This document shows, in pieces, positions 10,587 through 20,614 of a stretch of DNA of 64,000 nt. A program made the position numbers and the translations under genes. The notes under the pieces were generated by a model that saw only the letters and a list, made by a program, of their open reading frames with translations, did no database searches and had not been told where the DNA came from. The DNA is from Halictus rubicundus. Lineage: Eukaryota > Arthropoda > Insecta > Hymenoptera > Halictidae. Where the stretch lies: the NCBI RefSeq assembly GCF_050948215.1, contig NW_027488566.1:1787501-1851500 (forward strand). The letters run 5' to 3'. How positions within the stretch are numbered: the first letter of the stretch is position 1; the number at the start of each line of letters is the position of its first letter.

Positions 10587-11441
10587 ATGAGCTTCACCAT
10601 CGTTTCGGCAAACACGGCAAGTGAACGATGTAGTTTCCGCATCCCGGATTTCACCCCAGACGATCCAGAACTCTGGTTTTGCATACTAGAGCATACCTTT
10701 CGAGCAGCCAACATCACATCAGACGGCGCTAAGGCGAGTCTCCTTACCAGATCATTAGGAACGCGTTTTGCTACGGAAGTGCGCGACGTTTTAGTAAATC
10801 CTCCGGAAACCCAACTATACGAAGCATTAAAAAGGGAGTTAATAAAGCGAGTGAGCGTGTCACAAGAACAAAAAGTGCGCAGACTATTGGAATCGGAAGA
10901 GATCGGCGACCGCAAGCCTTCACAATTCTTGCGTCACCTCCAAACCCTCGCGGGTAGCTGCAGTGCCGAACCGTTCCTGAGAACTTTGTGGCTCAGACGT
11001 TTACCCGCGAATGTGCAAGCCATCCTGGCGACCCAGAAGGATGCCGGAATAAGCCAAGTTGCTGAATTAGCGGACGCTATTATGGATACCGCACTCAACT
11101 GACCAGCCATCGCCGAAACGGTGTGCACACGATCAGCAGTTCCGCCAGTCCCGCCGACCGATGGCGTAACAGAGCAGATGATGAAGCTCATAATCTCACT
11201 GCAGGAACAAAACGCGGAAATAAAGGAGCAGATCGCAGAGATACGCTACTCTCGTAGAGACAACAGGCGTTACGACAGATACGACGATCGACGACACCCG
11301 AGGAACACATCACAGAGACGCTCACCAGCGAGGCTGCATGCACCAAACGGAATGTGTTGGTACCACGATAAGCATGGAGCCAACGCGTACCGCTGCACCG
11401 CACCCTGCACATTTCAGGGAAACTCGCGGGGCAGTCGTTAA
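10587..11441 (+). pseudogene. gag: gag of element A
   Basis: The structural capsid/nucleocapsid polyprotein starts at the ATG at 10587 (AAAATG context). The N-terminal capsid part (IPDFTPDDPELWFCILEHTF through LADAIMD) matches insect gypsy gag. The C-terminal part has the unusual finger CWYHDKHGANAYRCTAPC, a CHCC arrangement. One in-frame TGA at 11100-11102 separates the two parts; the frame is otherwise continuous. The gag stop overlaps the pol ATG as TAATG at 11439-11443, so pol would need frameshifting or re-initiation. The single stop codon makes this copy non-functional unless suppressed. Confidence 0.88.
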
Positions 11442-14400
11442 TGACGGCTAACGACTCCAACCCGACGCTCCGCCGTCTTTTCGTTCTCGATCCAACGACG
11501 GGAACGCAATTTCTGGTCGACACTGGCGCCGACCTCTGCGTTTTCCCCCGAAGGTCCATGCGTGGCCCATGCCTGAAAGCGGAGTACGAACTTTCCGCAA
11601 CTAACAGCACGCCGATCGCGACATACGGAACGACGAACATGATCCTAAATTTGGGCCTTCGTCGAGATTTTACATGGAGATTCGTCATAGCAGATGTCTC
11701 CAGGGCCATCATAGGCGCGGATTTCTTAGCCCATTCTGGCCTACTAGTCGACGTGCGCAACCAGAAATTAATCGACCAGACAACGACACTGACCATCCGA
11801 GGGACAACAGTGCTGGGAAACACTTCCTCCATTAAAATCATTCAGGGGGAGTCCCAATATCACCGCCTACTTCGACGGTTGCCGGAAATCGCCAAACCTG
11901 GAGGAACCCCTATGGAAACACGCCATAGCACCCTCCACTACATCAAGACGACACCCGGACCACCCGTCGCCAGCAAGCCGCGACGCCTCGCTCCGGATCG
12001 ACTCCAGATCGCAAAGAAGGAGTTCGGGACCATGATGCGCCTTGGAATAACGCGTCCTTCTCAGAGCCCTTGGTCGTCTCCCTTACATATGGTACCAAAA
12101 AAAGACAGCAACGACTGGAGACCATGCGGCGACTACCGGGCCCTCAACGCACGCACAATACCGGACCGATATCCAATCCGGCATATAAAAGATTTTGCGC
12201 AATCATTAGAAGGTAAAACCATATTCAGCACGATTGATCTTGTTCGCGCATACCACCAAATACCGGTAGCCGCAGAAGACATCCCAAAAACGGCATTAAC
12301 AACACCTTTCGGCCTTTTCGAATTCCCCTTAATGTCTTTTGGTCTTCGAAACGCCGCGCAGACCTTCCAACGGTTTATTGACGAAGTCCTCCGGGGATTA
12401 GATTTTTGCTTCGCATACATCGACGACATTCTTGTAGCGTCGACCTCCGAAGTCGAACATACCAAACACCTGGAAACAATTTTCGAACGTTTTAAGCAAT
12501 ACGGCGTAGTAATAAATCCATCCAAATGCAGTTTCGGCCAGAAAGAAGTCAAATTCCTAGGCTTTGTAATATCCGAGGCCGGGTCACGCCCTTCACACAC
12601 AAAAGTAGAAGCCATCGCCAATTTCCCCATGCCGGAGACGGTTAAACAGTTACGCCGTTTTTTGGGTATAATAAACTTTTACAGACGTTTTATACCCAAA
12701 GCAGCTGAGACTCAGGCACCCCTAAACGAGTTATTAAAAGGAAACGTTAAAGGCAATAAAACCGTTACCTGGGCGGAGGAAACCCGCGCCGCCTTTCGTC
12801 GTTGCAAAGAAAGTTTGACCCAAGCCACCCTACTAGCCCATCCGCAGGCAAATTCCCCTTTGTCGCTCATTTCGGACGCCTCCGACTTTATGATAGGGGC
12901 AGCCTTGCACCAACGTCATGGAGATACCTGGGAGCCGTTAGCCTTTTTCTCAAAGAAATTAGCGCCGAGTCAACAAAAATATTCAGCCTTCGACAGAGAA
13001 TTACTAGCTATTTACGAAGCCATTAGACATTTCAGATATATGCTCGAAGGCAGAGAATTTACCATTCTAACGGACCATAAGCCACTTATTTTCGCTTTCC
13101 GCAGCTCACCCGACAAACATACGCCAAGACAAACTAGGCAATTAGATTTTATAAGTCAATTCTCTACCAGTATCCGTCACATCTCCGGAAATGACAACGT
13201 AGTGGCAGACGCGCTATCCAGAATTGAAACAATAGACGGAATCACTAACTTCGATAAGCTAGCGGCATCTCAGGCAACTGATCCAGAACTCCAAATTCAC
13301 TTACAAAACAACACCAGTTTAAAGCTAAAAAAGATTCAAATCCCCGGTACGACAAAGACAATATACTGCGACCTATCCACAGAATCAGCGCGCCCCTTCC
13401 TTCCGACTGCTTTTAGACGAACCGCTTTCAACTCATTGCACAATTTAGCCCACCCCGGCACCAATGCGACAGTCAAACTCGTGACGCAGCGTTACGTCTG
13501 GCCTCCATCAAATCAGATTGTAGAGAGTGGACACGTAATTGTTTGCCGTGTCAGCGCGCTAAAATCACGAGACACGTTTCGGCACCTTTCGGTTCCTTCC
13601 CGGCACCCTCGACAAGATTTGAGCACGTCCATATAGACATTGTTGTTCTCCCCGTCTCCGAAGGATACAGATACTGCCTTACGTGCGTTGACCGTTTCAC
13701 ACGATGGCCAGAAGCGTTCCCTCTAAGGAACCAGGAAGCTACCACAGTCGCCCGAACCTTTTACGAGGGTTGGATATGCCGTTTTGGGGTACCGCTGCGG
13801 CTCACGACGGACCAGGCAAGGCAATTTGAGTCGTATCTTTTCAAGGAACCATGTACCCTGACAGGTACGACTCACCTACGTACTACCGCCTACCACCCGG
13901 CGGCCAACGGCATGGTGGAACGGTTCCATCGCCAACTTAAGGCAGCCATACGATGCTACGAAAATGCGTGTTGGACCGAGGTTCTCCCGACCATACTACT
14001 GGGCTTACGCGCAGCTTGGAAGGAAGACCTTAAAGCCACTTCGGCCGATCTAGTTTACGGCGAATCATTGAGACTGCCCGGCGAATTCCTCCGTCCAACA
14101 CATATTTCTCCAAATCCCGAGGCATTCACAAGAAGTTTGCGAAACCATTTGCATAATTTAAGCCCAACCGGAGGTACGCACCACAACGTGCAGCGCATAT
14201 TTATTTTTAAGGACCTAGCTAATAGCGACTATGTATTTTTACGACACGATGCGATTAAGGGAATCCTGCAGAATCCGTATGACGGTCCGTACAGAGTCAT
14301 CCAGCGCGGTAACAACACATACAAAATAGATATCAAAGGCAAACACGTAACCGTATCAATTAATAGACTTAAGCCGGCTTATATCACTTCCGAAGACATC

Positions 14401-14464
14401 CCTACCCCAAATAACCAAACTATAATTCCATTCAATCCCACACCACCAGACACCGCGACAGGGC
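11441..14464 (+). pseudogene. pol: pol of element A (protease, RT, RNase H, integrase), first part
   Basis: Domains in order: aspartic protease with LVDTGADLCVF; reverse transcriptase with the palm motif AYIDDILVAS; RNase H with LTDHKPL and DALSRIE; integrase zinc domain; integrase core with HIDIVVLP, LTTDQARQF and NGMVERFH (D, D, E present). A one-base loss near 13506 moves the frame inside the H-H-C-C zinc domain: the histidine half is in the frame of 11441 and the CLPC half in the frame of 13543. The ORF then runs into the LTR of element B at 14465. The missing C-terminus is found at 20037-20173. It makes cDNA and integrates it when intact; this copy cannot. Confidence 0.92.
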
Positions 14465-14961
14465 TGTTACGTTCGCGACGATATTCCTAGTTACGGGCCG
14501 ATCGCGACGCGAAATACTCGTCCTTATTTTTCGGGTCAAGCCACTTAAGGAATTTACCCCGGGATCGGGACTCGGGTAGTGAATCGTAGATTGGGATAAC
14601 TGCTGGAGCCGTTTATTCAAGTCGATGTCGTACAAGAAGGTGTTGGCGGTTCGGAATTCGGAACTGAAGTGCGTGTCGGTTTGTACTTTGCTACTAAGTG
14701 TTTTTTGTTACATTTCTATTGGTTGTCTGCGGATGAGTGTCTATTTTCCTGATTGGCATAGGTGTAGCTGTGGGTGTGGTCTGTATGGGTCGTTGGGGGT
14801 AGAAGGTGTTGTAAATATTCGGGATTTATGGTTTTTCGGTCGTACGGGTCCCCAACCGTTCTGCAATCTTTGGAAAATTACTTTACGACGGTTCAAGGAC
14901 TCGGCCAGATGCGAGCCTTTTTCTGGCCGCTCGGGTCGCCAAGTCTGGTACGCACGTGACA
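14465..14961 (-). repeat. 3' LTR of element B
   Basis: 497 bp, reads TG...CA. By eye it is identical to the copy at 19536-20032, indicating a recent insertion. It interrupts the element A integrase frame exactly at 14464/14465. Confidence 0.95.
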
Positions 14962-14973
14962 CCTCCCCCTCAT
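14962..14973 (-). promoter_or_regulatory. Polypurine tract of element B
   Basis: The minus strand reads ATGAGGGGGAGG immediately before the 3' LTR, the expected primer for plus-strand DNA synthesis. Between here and 15228 no coding sequence is visible. Confidence 0.8.
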
Positions 14974-15228
14974 TTGAATCAAACATATGAAGTGGTTTGT
15001 GTAACAAGGTATTTCGTATGTTTGATTGTCTGGTGATAAATGTGTTTAATTTGGGCAGTGTATACGCGTGTGTTACTTAATATTAGGTGTCTTATAATAC
15101 ATGTATGTGTTATAACGATGTGTTGATTATTATGTAGACGCTTATTATTAACTTACGAGTTAGTTCGCTCTTTACATTACATGTACGTGTTACTTATGGA
15201 ATAAGTAGGATATAGCTAAAATTGGTAT

Positions 15229-15365
15229 CTATAAAATATGCGCTAATTTTAGTTTGTCGGTGTGTACAACGCGAGGTTTTCCGTTTATGAGGATCTTTAC
15301 ATTGTGGTTTGCCATGGTTTCTATTATTTTATAGGGTCCGGTGTAATTGTTCGATAATTTCCTTT
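15229..15365 (-). pseudogene. Integrase C-terminal remnant of element B
   Basis: The minus strand encodes a short stretch with NNYTGPYKIIE and RVVHTDKLKLAHIL before TAG (15229-15231). The Y-x-GPY and VH-x-DKLK motifs are typical of the SH3-like C-terminus of gypsy integrases. It lies directly after the truncated integrase core in a different frame, so the intervening part of the core has been deleted. Confidence 0.75.
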
Positions 15366-15367
15366 TT

Positions 15368-15905
15368 TTAAAATTCTAATCCCGGAAATTCGTCCCACTC
15401 ATGTCTACTGTCTACGTATTGTTTAATATACTCTATCAGGGTCGCGTGAGATCGTTCTAACGAACCATTTGATTGAGGGTGGAAAGCTGTGGTTAAGTAT
15501 CGAGTTATACGGAAGTGTCTGGATAATTCTTTCAACAGTGTACTAGTAAAATTGGTACCTCTATCCGTGAGTATGGCTTTGGGTGCTCCAAAAATACTAA
15601 GGAAATGCTTTACGAGGGCTTTTGCCACGCTTGCTGCGGTTGCTGATCTCATCGGTATGTCGAGGGAAAACTTTGTTAGGTTATCTTGAAGTGTGAGGAG
15701 GTATTCGTTTCCTTCTGCTGTTCTCGGTAGTGGGCCTACCATGTCCATGGAGACCTTGTCAAATGCTGTGTCGGGTGTGTCGGTAATGACCATGGGCTGT
15801 TTCGTTTTGTTCCTGGATATCTTCTTTAATTGGCACTGGATGCAATTCCGGACGAAATTTTGTACGTCGGTTTTGAGATTCTCCCAGTAAAATCTTTGTC
15901 GGATT
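15368..15905 (-). pseudogene. Integrase of element B, zinc domain (part) and core
   Basis: The integrase inserts cDNA into the chromosome. Visible are the CC half of the zinc domain (FYWENLKTDVQNF, CIQCQ) and the catalytic core with VSMDMVGPLP, AILTDRGTNF and NGSLERSHATL, giving the D, D, E triad. The HH half of the zinc domain is at the end of the preceding ORF in another frame; a one-base loss near 15910-15915 explains the break. The core ends abruptly after WDEFPGLEF, where an internal deletion joins it to the remnant at 15229-15365. Confidence 0.88.
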
Positions 15906-15909
15906 CTAT

Positions 15910-17748
15910 TTAAGTTTTCGTAATTCCCTTATGTCCACCTACGGTTGAGCAATGGGCTTCTTCAAGAATATTTCTTCGTTGGTGACTTTCTGGTTCGATA
16001 ACCGTTCCGTGACAGACTATTATTTTTATGTGTTTTTCTGTAATGGAATTACGTAGTAATTTTATTGTTCCTTGCCAGTCAATGTCGTCTATTTTGTTGA
16101 ATTTTGCGATTCCTATTGTTTCAATGTTGTGTTCCTTGAGTCTTCTATTCAATTTTTGGAAGGCTTCCGCGAATATTTTCGGTGTTGTCCTTTCTCCCAA
16201 GGTTCTTTTGCAGATTACTATTATGTGCCATTTGTTTCCTTTCTTTGTAAAAATGACATCACCGGTGTGGGGGTTCTGTAATTTGGGTAGTTCTCTCTTC
16301 CCTTCGAATTCTTTTGCTCCTTCGTCTACTGGATCTCCGTTTTCGATAAGGAAGTACAAAGAGTTATCTTTTCTCATGTATAGTTTGTCGCGTTCGTTTA
16401 ATACTGTATTCATTATGGATCCTGTTTCTCTGTTGTGTGGGAATTCTTGGTCTTTGATTATACTGTCGAAATTATCGTAGTCTAATTCGTCTTCAGTGCT
16501 GTGGTCCGTTTCTCCCTCTTCTTCTTCTTCCGAATCGAATATATTTTCTATGGTGACTGGATTTTGTAATTGTAACGTGTTTGGGTTTTTGGCTGTTCTC
16601 CGTTCTGGGATTTGAAAGGTTTGTGGCCTTGGTTTATGTGACGTTAGACGTGCCGCCAAAGGGGTGTCCTCGTCGTCGTCGTCGAGTTCTGTTGTCGGAA
16701 GAAATGTGGTGGGTGAAGGTTCTCGGTGGATTATTGCTTTAACTCTATATCGTTTAACGGAGCGCTCGCGAAGTTCTTCCTCTGTGAATGGTATAGGTCC
16801 GTCTATATCTTGGGCAGTTTGGCTTCTTGTTTTCATGTTTGTGCGAGCGATAAAAGGTTCTATCTCCTCCCTCATTTCCGCAATTTGTGGTGACGGAGTT
16901 TTGAGTATCCTCGCATGGTCATTCCTTTCTCGGATTTGTTCGTCTTCGGGGTCCGAAAGTATGTCTAATTCCTCTGTATGAATTGGGTATGCGGGCCTTT
17001 CTATGGGATTTCGGGACAGTGCGTCGGCATTAACATTTGCTTTTCCTGCCTTATACGAGATATCATACTCGTATTCATCAAGCTTTAGTCTCCATCTCAG
17101 TAACCGTGAGGTAGGATCTTTAACGGAATGCAGCCAGGTGAGCGGCTTGTGATCTGTTATTAAAGCGAATTTCTTTCCGTACAAATATGGTCGAAAATGA
17201 TTTACACAGTATATTATAGCGAGTAATTCTTTCTCTATTGTGGGGTAATTTAATTCTGAACCGTTTAAAACTCGGGATGTATACACTATTGGTTTGTCCT
17301 TGCCGATCGGACCCTGGCTTAGAACTCCTCCTACTGCAAATTCTGATGCATCGGTGGTCAAAACAAAAGGTTTGTTAAAATCGGGGTATTGTAGTACAGG
17401 TTCTTCGCACAGTTTATCGCGTAGGGTTTGGAATGCGTCCTGTTCCCTTTCGGTCCATTTAAATGATTCACCCTGTTTTAATAATTGCGTCAACGGTTTT
17501 GCGATTTTAGAAAAATTTGGGATAAATCGTCTATAGTACCCTGCTAATCCGAGAAATTGCTTAATGTTCTTTTGCGTTTTGGGAACCGGGAATTCCTGTA
17601 CGGCTTCCAGTTTTTTTGGATTTGGTCGGACACCGTTTTCGCTAACAATATGTCCGAGGTAGCACACTTCCTTTCTTAAAAACTCGCATTTGTCGGGCTG
17701 TAGTTTTAAATTAACCATGCGCAGTCTATCCATTAGTTTTCGAAATTT
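15910..17748 (-). pseudogene. RT thumb, RNase H and long linker of element B (RT palm deleted)
   Basis: The frame opens inside the RT at the thumb (LKLQPDKCEFL, YLGHIVSENGV, FLGLAGYYRRFIP). The fingers and palm with the YxDD active site are absent, so it cannot polymerise. Next comes RNase H (LTTDASEFAVGGVLSQ, ELLAIIYCVNHFRPYL, ITDHKPLTWL, NADALSR). About 300 residues of acidic, low-complexity linker follow. A compact segment (about 16005-16341) with alternating hydrophobic strands and helices (IIVICKRTL, IETIGIAKFN, IKIIVCHG) looks like a reduced macro domain. The ORF ends with the HH half of the integrase zinc domain. Identification of RNase H is secure; the macro-domain reading is inference. 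Confidence 0.85.
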
Positions 17749-18062
17749 AATTTCGTGTTCGCGTAATGAGCTTGAATGTCGGAACCGATGATGCCCTCCT
17801 GAGTAATTGGGAAGTTATTATCTACCGCGTGAAAGGTTACGAGTCGCCCTAGGATATTTATTTTTAATTCCCCTCTGGTCAGTACCTGTTGTGTCGTAAT
17901 GCCGCTCAATTGTAGAATTTCGTTTTGGTTAATTTTAGTGGAGGGGTTGATTGAACGGATTTTTATGAGATTGGGACCTGATCCACTATCAACCATGAGA
18001 TTTGAGGGCGAAATTAAATCGAAACTGTTGATTCGCACAACAGGCACGTAACCACTTCGGGT
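17733..18062 (-). pseudogene. Aspartic protease segment of element B
   Basis: The minus strand encodes SPSNLMVDSGSGPNLIKI, a retropepsin-like active site (DSG), followed by about 75 residues ending IGSDIQAHYANTKLNFEN. It is in a different frame from gag. It runs straight into the RT thumb frame at about 17735-17748, marking the junction of the deletion that removed the RT catalytic core. Its own first ATG is not evident, as expected for a domain made by frameshifting from gag. Confidence 0.8.
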
Positions 18063-18067
18063 TAAAT

Positions 18068-19456
18068 TTATTCGCGCGCTACCGATTCGGCGATCTCGGA
18101 CTCTATGTTGTATACTTGGCGCTCTGTCGGGTAACCGCGTGGTGCGCCCGTCCGCACGGTATTTGCAAAGTTTCCCGATTGGGCCTGATTAAGGTTTTGA
18201 GCCTGAGCATTGCCTGCTGCTCTACTGTTATTATAAGCGCGTTTCCTACATTCTTCGATAACGTGTCCGTTGTTTTTACAACATCTGCAAAACTTGAGGT
18301 TGCCCGAGTTTGGATTGGGATTTTTAAAGGGTCTGACAGCGTAATGCGTACCGTAGTTGTGTTCGGGGTTATTGTTTGTACGTCCGCGAGAGTTAGAAGT
18401 TCGGCGTTGCGTTTCTAATACAATTTGGACTATTTTTTCGTAATCTGGACTGTCGTTATGTGAGGACTGCGGTTTCTCTGGATTGTTTCCTGGTGTCAGG
18501 AGGTTTTTGTGCATCCAACAATTGGATGCTTCATGCCCTGTTCTTTTACAAAGTTGGCAAGTGGTTGGATGGGGTTCGATTTTGAAGATTGAATTGTTCT
18601 GTTCCCGCCCCTCGAATCGGTCAGAGGACCCGCGCATGGTTAAAATGGCGTTATTTTCCTTTTCGACTAAGATTGCTTTGGAAATGGCCTCGTTAATATT
18701 TTTAAATTCTATATTCGGCATTCGTATCGAAATTTCCGGTTTTAACCCCCGTAAAAAACATTTCTGCAAATTCTTATCGGTGCTGTCAACGAACGCGGGT
18801 GTGATGCATCCGGCTTCTCTTTGAAACGCGTCTGTAATACTTTTACCTAATTCCCGGACGCGATTCGCAAAAGTTATCACCTCCTCGCTTGATTTTTGGA
18901 AGACATTAGACAGTTTCCCTAAAGCTTCGTATAATGTTTCGTGCGGCGCATATATAGACCTAAGGTACTCTACTAATTCGCTCACCCTGCTGAACTTCAT
19001 TCCGACAATCGACCGTCGTGCATCTCCTTTTAATTTGTTCCTGATGGACCTCACCAGGCTGTCTTCGCAGTGGGACGGGATCATGTCCGTAGCTTCTTCG
19101 CATCCCTCGGCGAAACACACGAAGGCCATATTTTTCCCCTCGAACTCCGGAATGGCATTTAGTGCGTCTTTGTACAGCGTGACGTAATATCCGTTGTTGC
19201 CCATCGTTGCCGAGGATAGTCCTTCTTGCTGCTGCGCGGCTCCGTGGTTTTGATGCTGGGCCTGTTGAGCTGCTAGTTGCTCCTGTTGAAATGCCAACCG
19301 TCGCTGCTCTTCCACTAGTTGGTCTTTGCAGATTTGTATTTGGGCCAGCTGGTTTTCGAGGGTTCGATACATTTCCTCAATCTCCCGACTTCGTTCTTCC
19401 AGTGCTTGGTTCTCTGCTCCTGGTAGTTTCGGACTTGGGGTTTTTGTCAGAGGCAT
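18068..19456 (-). CDS. gag: gag of element B
   Basis: An intact 462-residue ORF starts at an ATG (19454-19456). The N-terminal 90 residues are Glu/Gln-rich and predicted coiled coil (RSREIEEMYRTLENQLAQ). A capsid-like central part follows (YVTLYKDALNAIPEFEGK, then ELVEYLRSIYAPHETLYEA). Two CCHC zinc knuckles close it, CQLCKRTGHEASNC and CRCCKNNGHVIEEC. It would package element RNA. It is the only complete ORF in element B, consistent with a parasite that keeps its own gag while borrowing enzymes, although that is inference. The LTR and primer site lie immediately upstream. Confidence 0.9.
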   Translation of the reverse strand: MPLTKTPSPKLPGAENQALEERSREIEEMYRTLENQLAQIQICKDQLVEEQRRLAFQQEQLAAQQAQHQNHGAAQQQEGLSSATMGNNGYYVTLYKDALNAIPEFEGKNMAFVCFAEGCEEATDMIPSHCEDSLVRSIRNKLKGDARRSIVGMKFSRVSELVEYLRSIYAPHETLYEALGKLSNVFQKSSEEVITFANRVRELGKSITDAFQREAGCITPAFVDSTDKNLQKCFLRGLKPEISIRMPNIEFKNINEAISKAILVEKENNAILTMRGSSDRFEGREQNNSIFKIEPHPTTCQLCKRTGHEASNCWMHKNLLTPGNNPEKPQSSHNDSPDYEKIVQIVLETQRRTSNSRGRTNNNPEHNYGTHYAVRPFKNPNPNSGNLKFCRCCKNNGHVIEECRKRAYNNSRAAGNAQAQNLNQAQSGNFANTVRTGAPRGYPTERQVYNIESEIAESVARE

Positions 19457-19516
19457 CTTGAAAATGGTTACTGCGTGTAAAGGTTTTCAACTTGATTCAC
19501 GTCACTACCACAAACG

Positions 19517-19534
19517 ATCCCACCGCTGTCACCA
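19517..19534 (-). promoter_or_regulatory. Primer-binding site of element B (tRNA-Leu-like)
   Basis: The minus strand reads TGGTGACAGCGGTGGGAT one base after the 5' LTR. The complement ends in CCA and resembles tRNA-Leu 3' ends carrying a CCCACCGCTG stem; the tRNA assignment is from memory. Confidence 0.65.
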
Positions 19535-19535
19535 A

Positions 19536-20032
19536 TGTTACGTTCGCGACGATATTCCTAGTTACGGGCCGATCGCGACGCGAAATACTCGTCCTTATTT
19601 TTCGGGTCAAGCCACTTAAGGAATTTACCCCGGGATCGGGACTCGGGTAGTGAATCGTAGATTGGGATAACTGCTGGAGCCGTTTATTCAAGTCGATGTC
19701 GTACAAGAAGGTGTTGGCGGTTCGGAATTCGGAACTGAAGTGCGTGTCGGTTTGTACTTTGCTACTAAGTGTTTTTTGTTACATTTCTATTGGTTGTCTG
19801 CGGATGAGTGTCTATTTTCCTGATTGGCATAGGTGTAGCTGTGGGTGTGGTCTGTATGGGTCGTTGGGGGTAGAAGGTGTTGTAAATATTCGGGATTTAT
19901 GGTTTTTCGGTCGTACGGGTCCCCAACCGTTCTGCAATCTTTGGAAAATTACTTTACGACGGTTCAAGGACTCGGCCAGATGCGAGCCTTTTTCTGGCCG
20001 CTCGGGTCGCCAAGTCTGGTACGCACGTGACA
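19536..20032 (-). repeat. 5' LTR of element B
   Basis: 497 bp, pairs with 14465-14961 and appears identical. The flank at 20033-20036 is GGGC, the second copy of the target duplication. Confidence 0.95.
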
Positions 20033-20036
20033 GGGC

Positions 20037-20173
20037 ATACCCCCAACATACCACTACCCATAAACACCGAACCAATTGTACCCCCAACACACTCGGAAAC
20101 ATACGAGCGTTATACAACACGTTCCGGCAGACACGTAAGATTCCCTGATCGTTATCAAGCGGGTTTCTCTTAA
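20037..20173 (+). pseudogene. pol: pol C-terminus of element A, displaced by element B
   Basis: When the GGGC duplication is counted once, the frame that stops at 14464 resumes here without a shift and ends at TAA (20171-20173). The tail contains TTRSGRHVRFPDRYQ, a motif common at the end of gypsy pol polyproteins. This independently confirms that B inserted into A. Confidence 0.88.
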
Positions 20174-20319
20174 TACAACGCATATACCACATGTAGGACG
20201 TAGGATATAGATTTCACATTAGCCGTAAATAGGACATAAGAGCCCTTGTACAAATAGGATTAGCACATAATTTCTTCTTTTTCTACTGGCGTAATTTTCG
20301 TAATATATACGAAATTACT

Positions 20320-20331
20320 GGTAGGGGGTGA
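20320..20331 (+). promoter_or_regulatory. Polypurine tract of element A
   Basis: GGTAGGGGGTGA directly precedes the 3' LTR. The stretch 20174-20319 between the pol stop and this tract is non-coding 3' sequence. Confidence 0.8.
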
Positions 20332-20614
20332 TGTAGCGGCCCGGCTGCCGCCACACCGCTCCCTTTTGTATACCGAAGGGTACCAGGGTTTTTCCCGAGA
20401 CACCGGCGTGACCTCGGTATGGACATACCTGGTACCTTCCTCTACGCGGTTAGACTATTATAAATAGCGCCCAAAAAGTCTACCGAGTTCAGTTGGTCGC
20501 TCGCTGCCGATCAGGACCACTACTTTCAAACGTGTATCACAACCGAAATAATAAACACCGTATATACATCCCAAGCGACTTTCCTACCGCGTGTTATCGA
20601 ACCAAGTCTCTACA
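20332..20614 (+). repeat. 3' LTR of element A
   Basis: 283 bp, matches 10192-10474 apart from about three substitutions, followed by the target duplication TATT (20615-20618). Confidence 0.95.

Larger units (their letters stand above)
14465..20032 (-). mobile_element. Ty3/gypsy element B, internally deleted, nested in A
   Basis: Identical-looking 497-bp LTRs (14465-14961 and 19536-20032) start TGTTACG and end GTGACA on the plus strand. They are flanked by the 4-bp duplication GGGC (14461-14464 and 20033-20036), which lies inside the pol of element A. The element reads on the minus strand: primer site, gag, protease, RT/RNase H, linker, integrase, polypurine tract. At least two internal deletions remove the RT fingers and palm (at about 17740) and part of the integrase C-terminus (at about 15366). 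It is therefore non-autonomous, yet recent judging from its LTRs. Confidence 0.93.
10192..20614 (+). mobile_element. Ty3/gypsy LTR retrotransposon A (CsRn1-like), split by element B
   Basis: Two 283-bp direct LTRs (10192-10474 and 20332-20614; about 3 differences by eye) begin TGTAGC and end TACA. The 4-bp target duplication TATT flanks them (10188-10191 and 20615-20618). A primer-binding site, gag, pol (protease, RT, RNase H, integrase) and a polypurine tract (20320-20331) lie in the correct order on the plus strand. Element B interrupts pol between 14464 and 20033. The combination of a tRNA-Trp-type primer site with a CHCC rather than CCHC gag finger points to the CsRn1/Kabuki clade. The copy is dead: a TGA in gag, a frameshift in integrase and the nested insertion. 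Confidence 0.93.

Noticed and set aside
16664..16981. Serine-rich plus-strand ORFs across element B
   Set aside because: Shadows of the acidic linker coding region on the minus strand.
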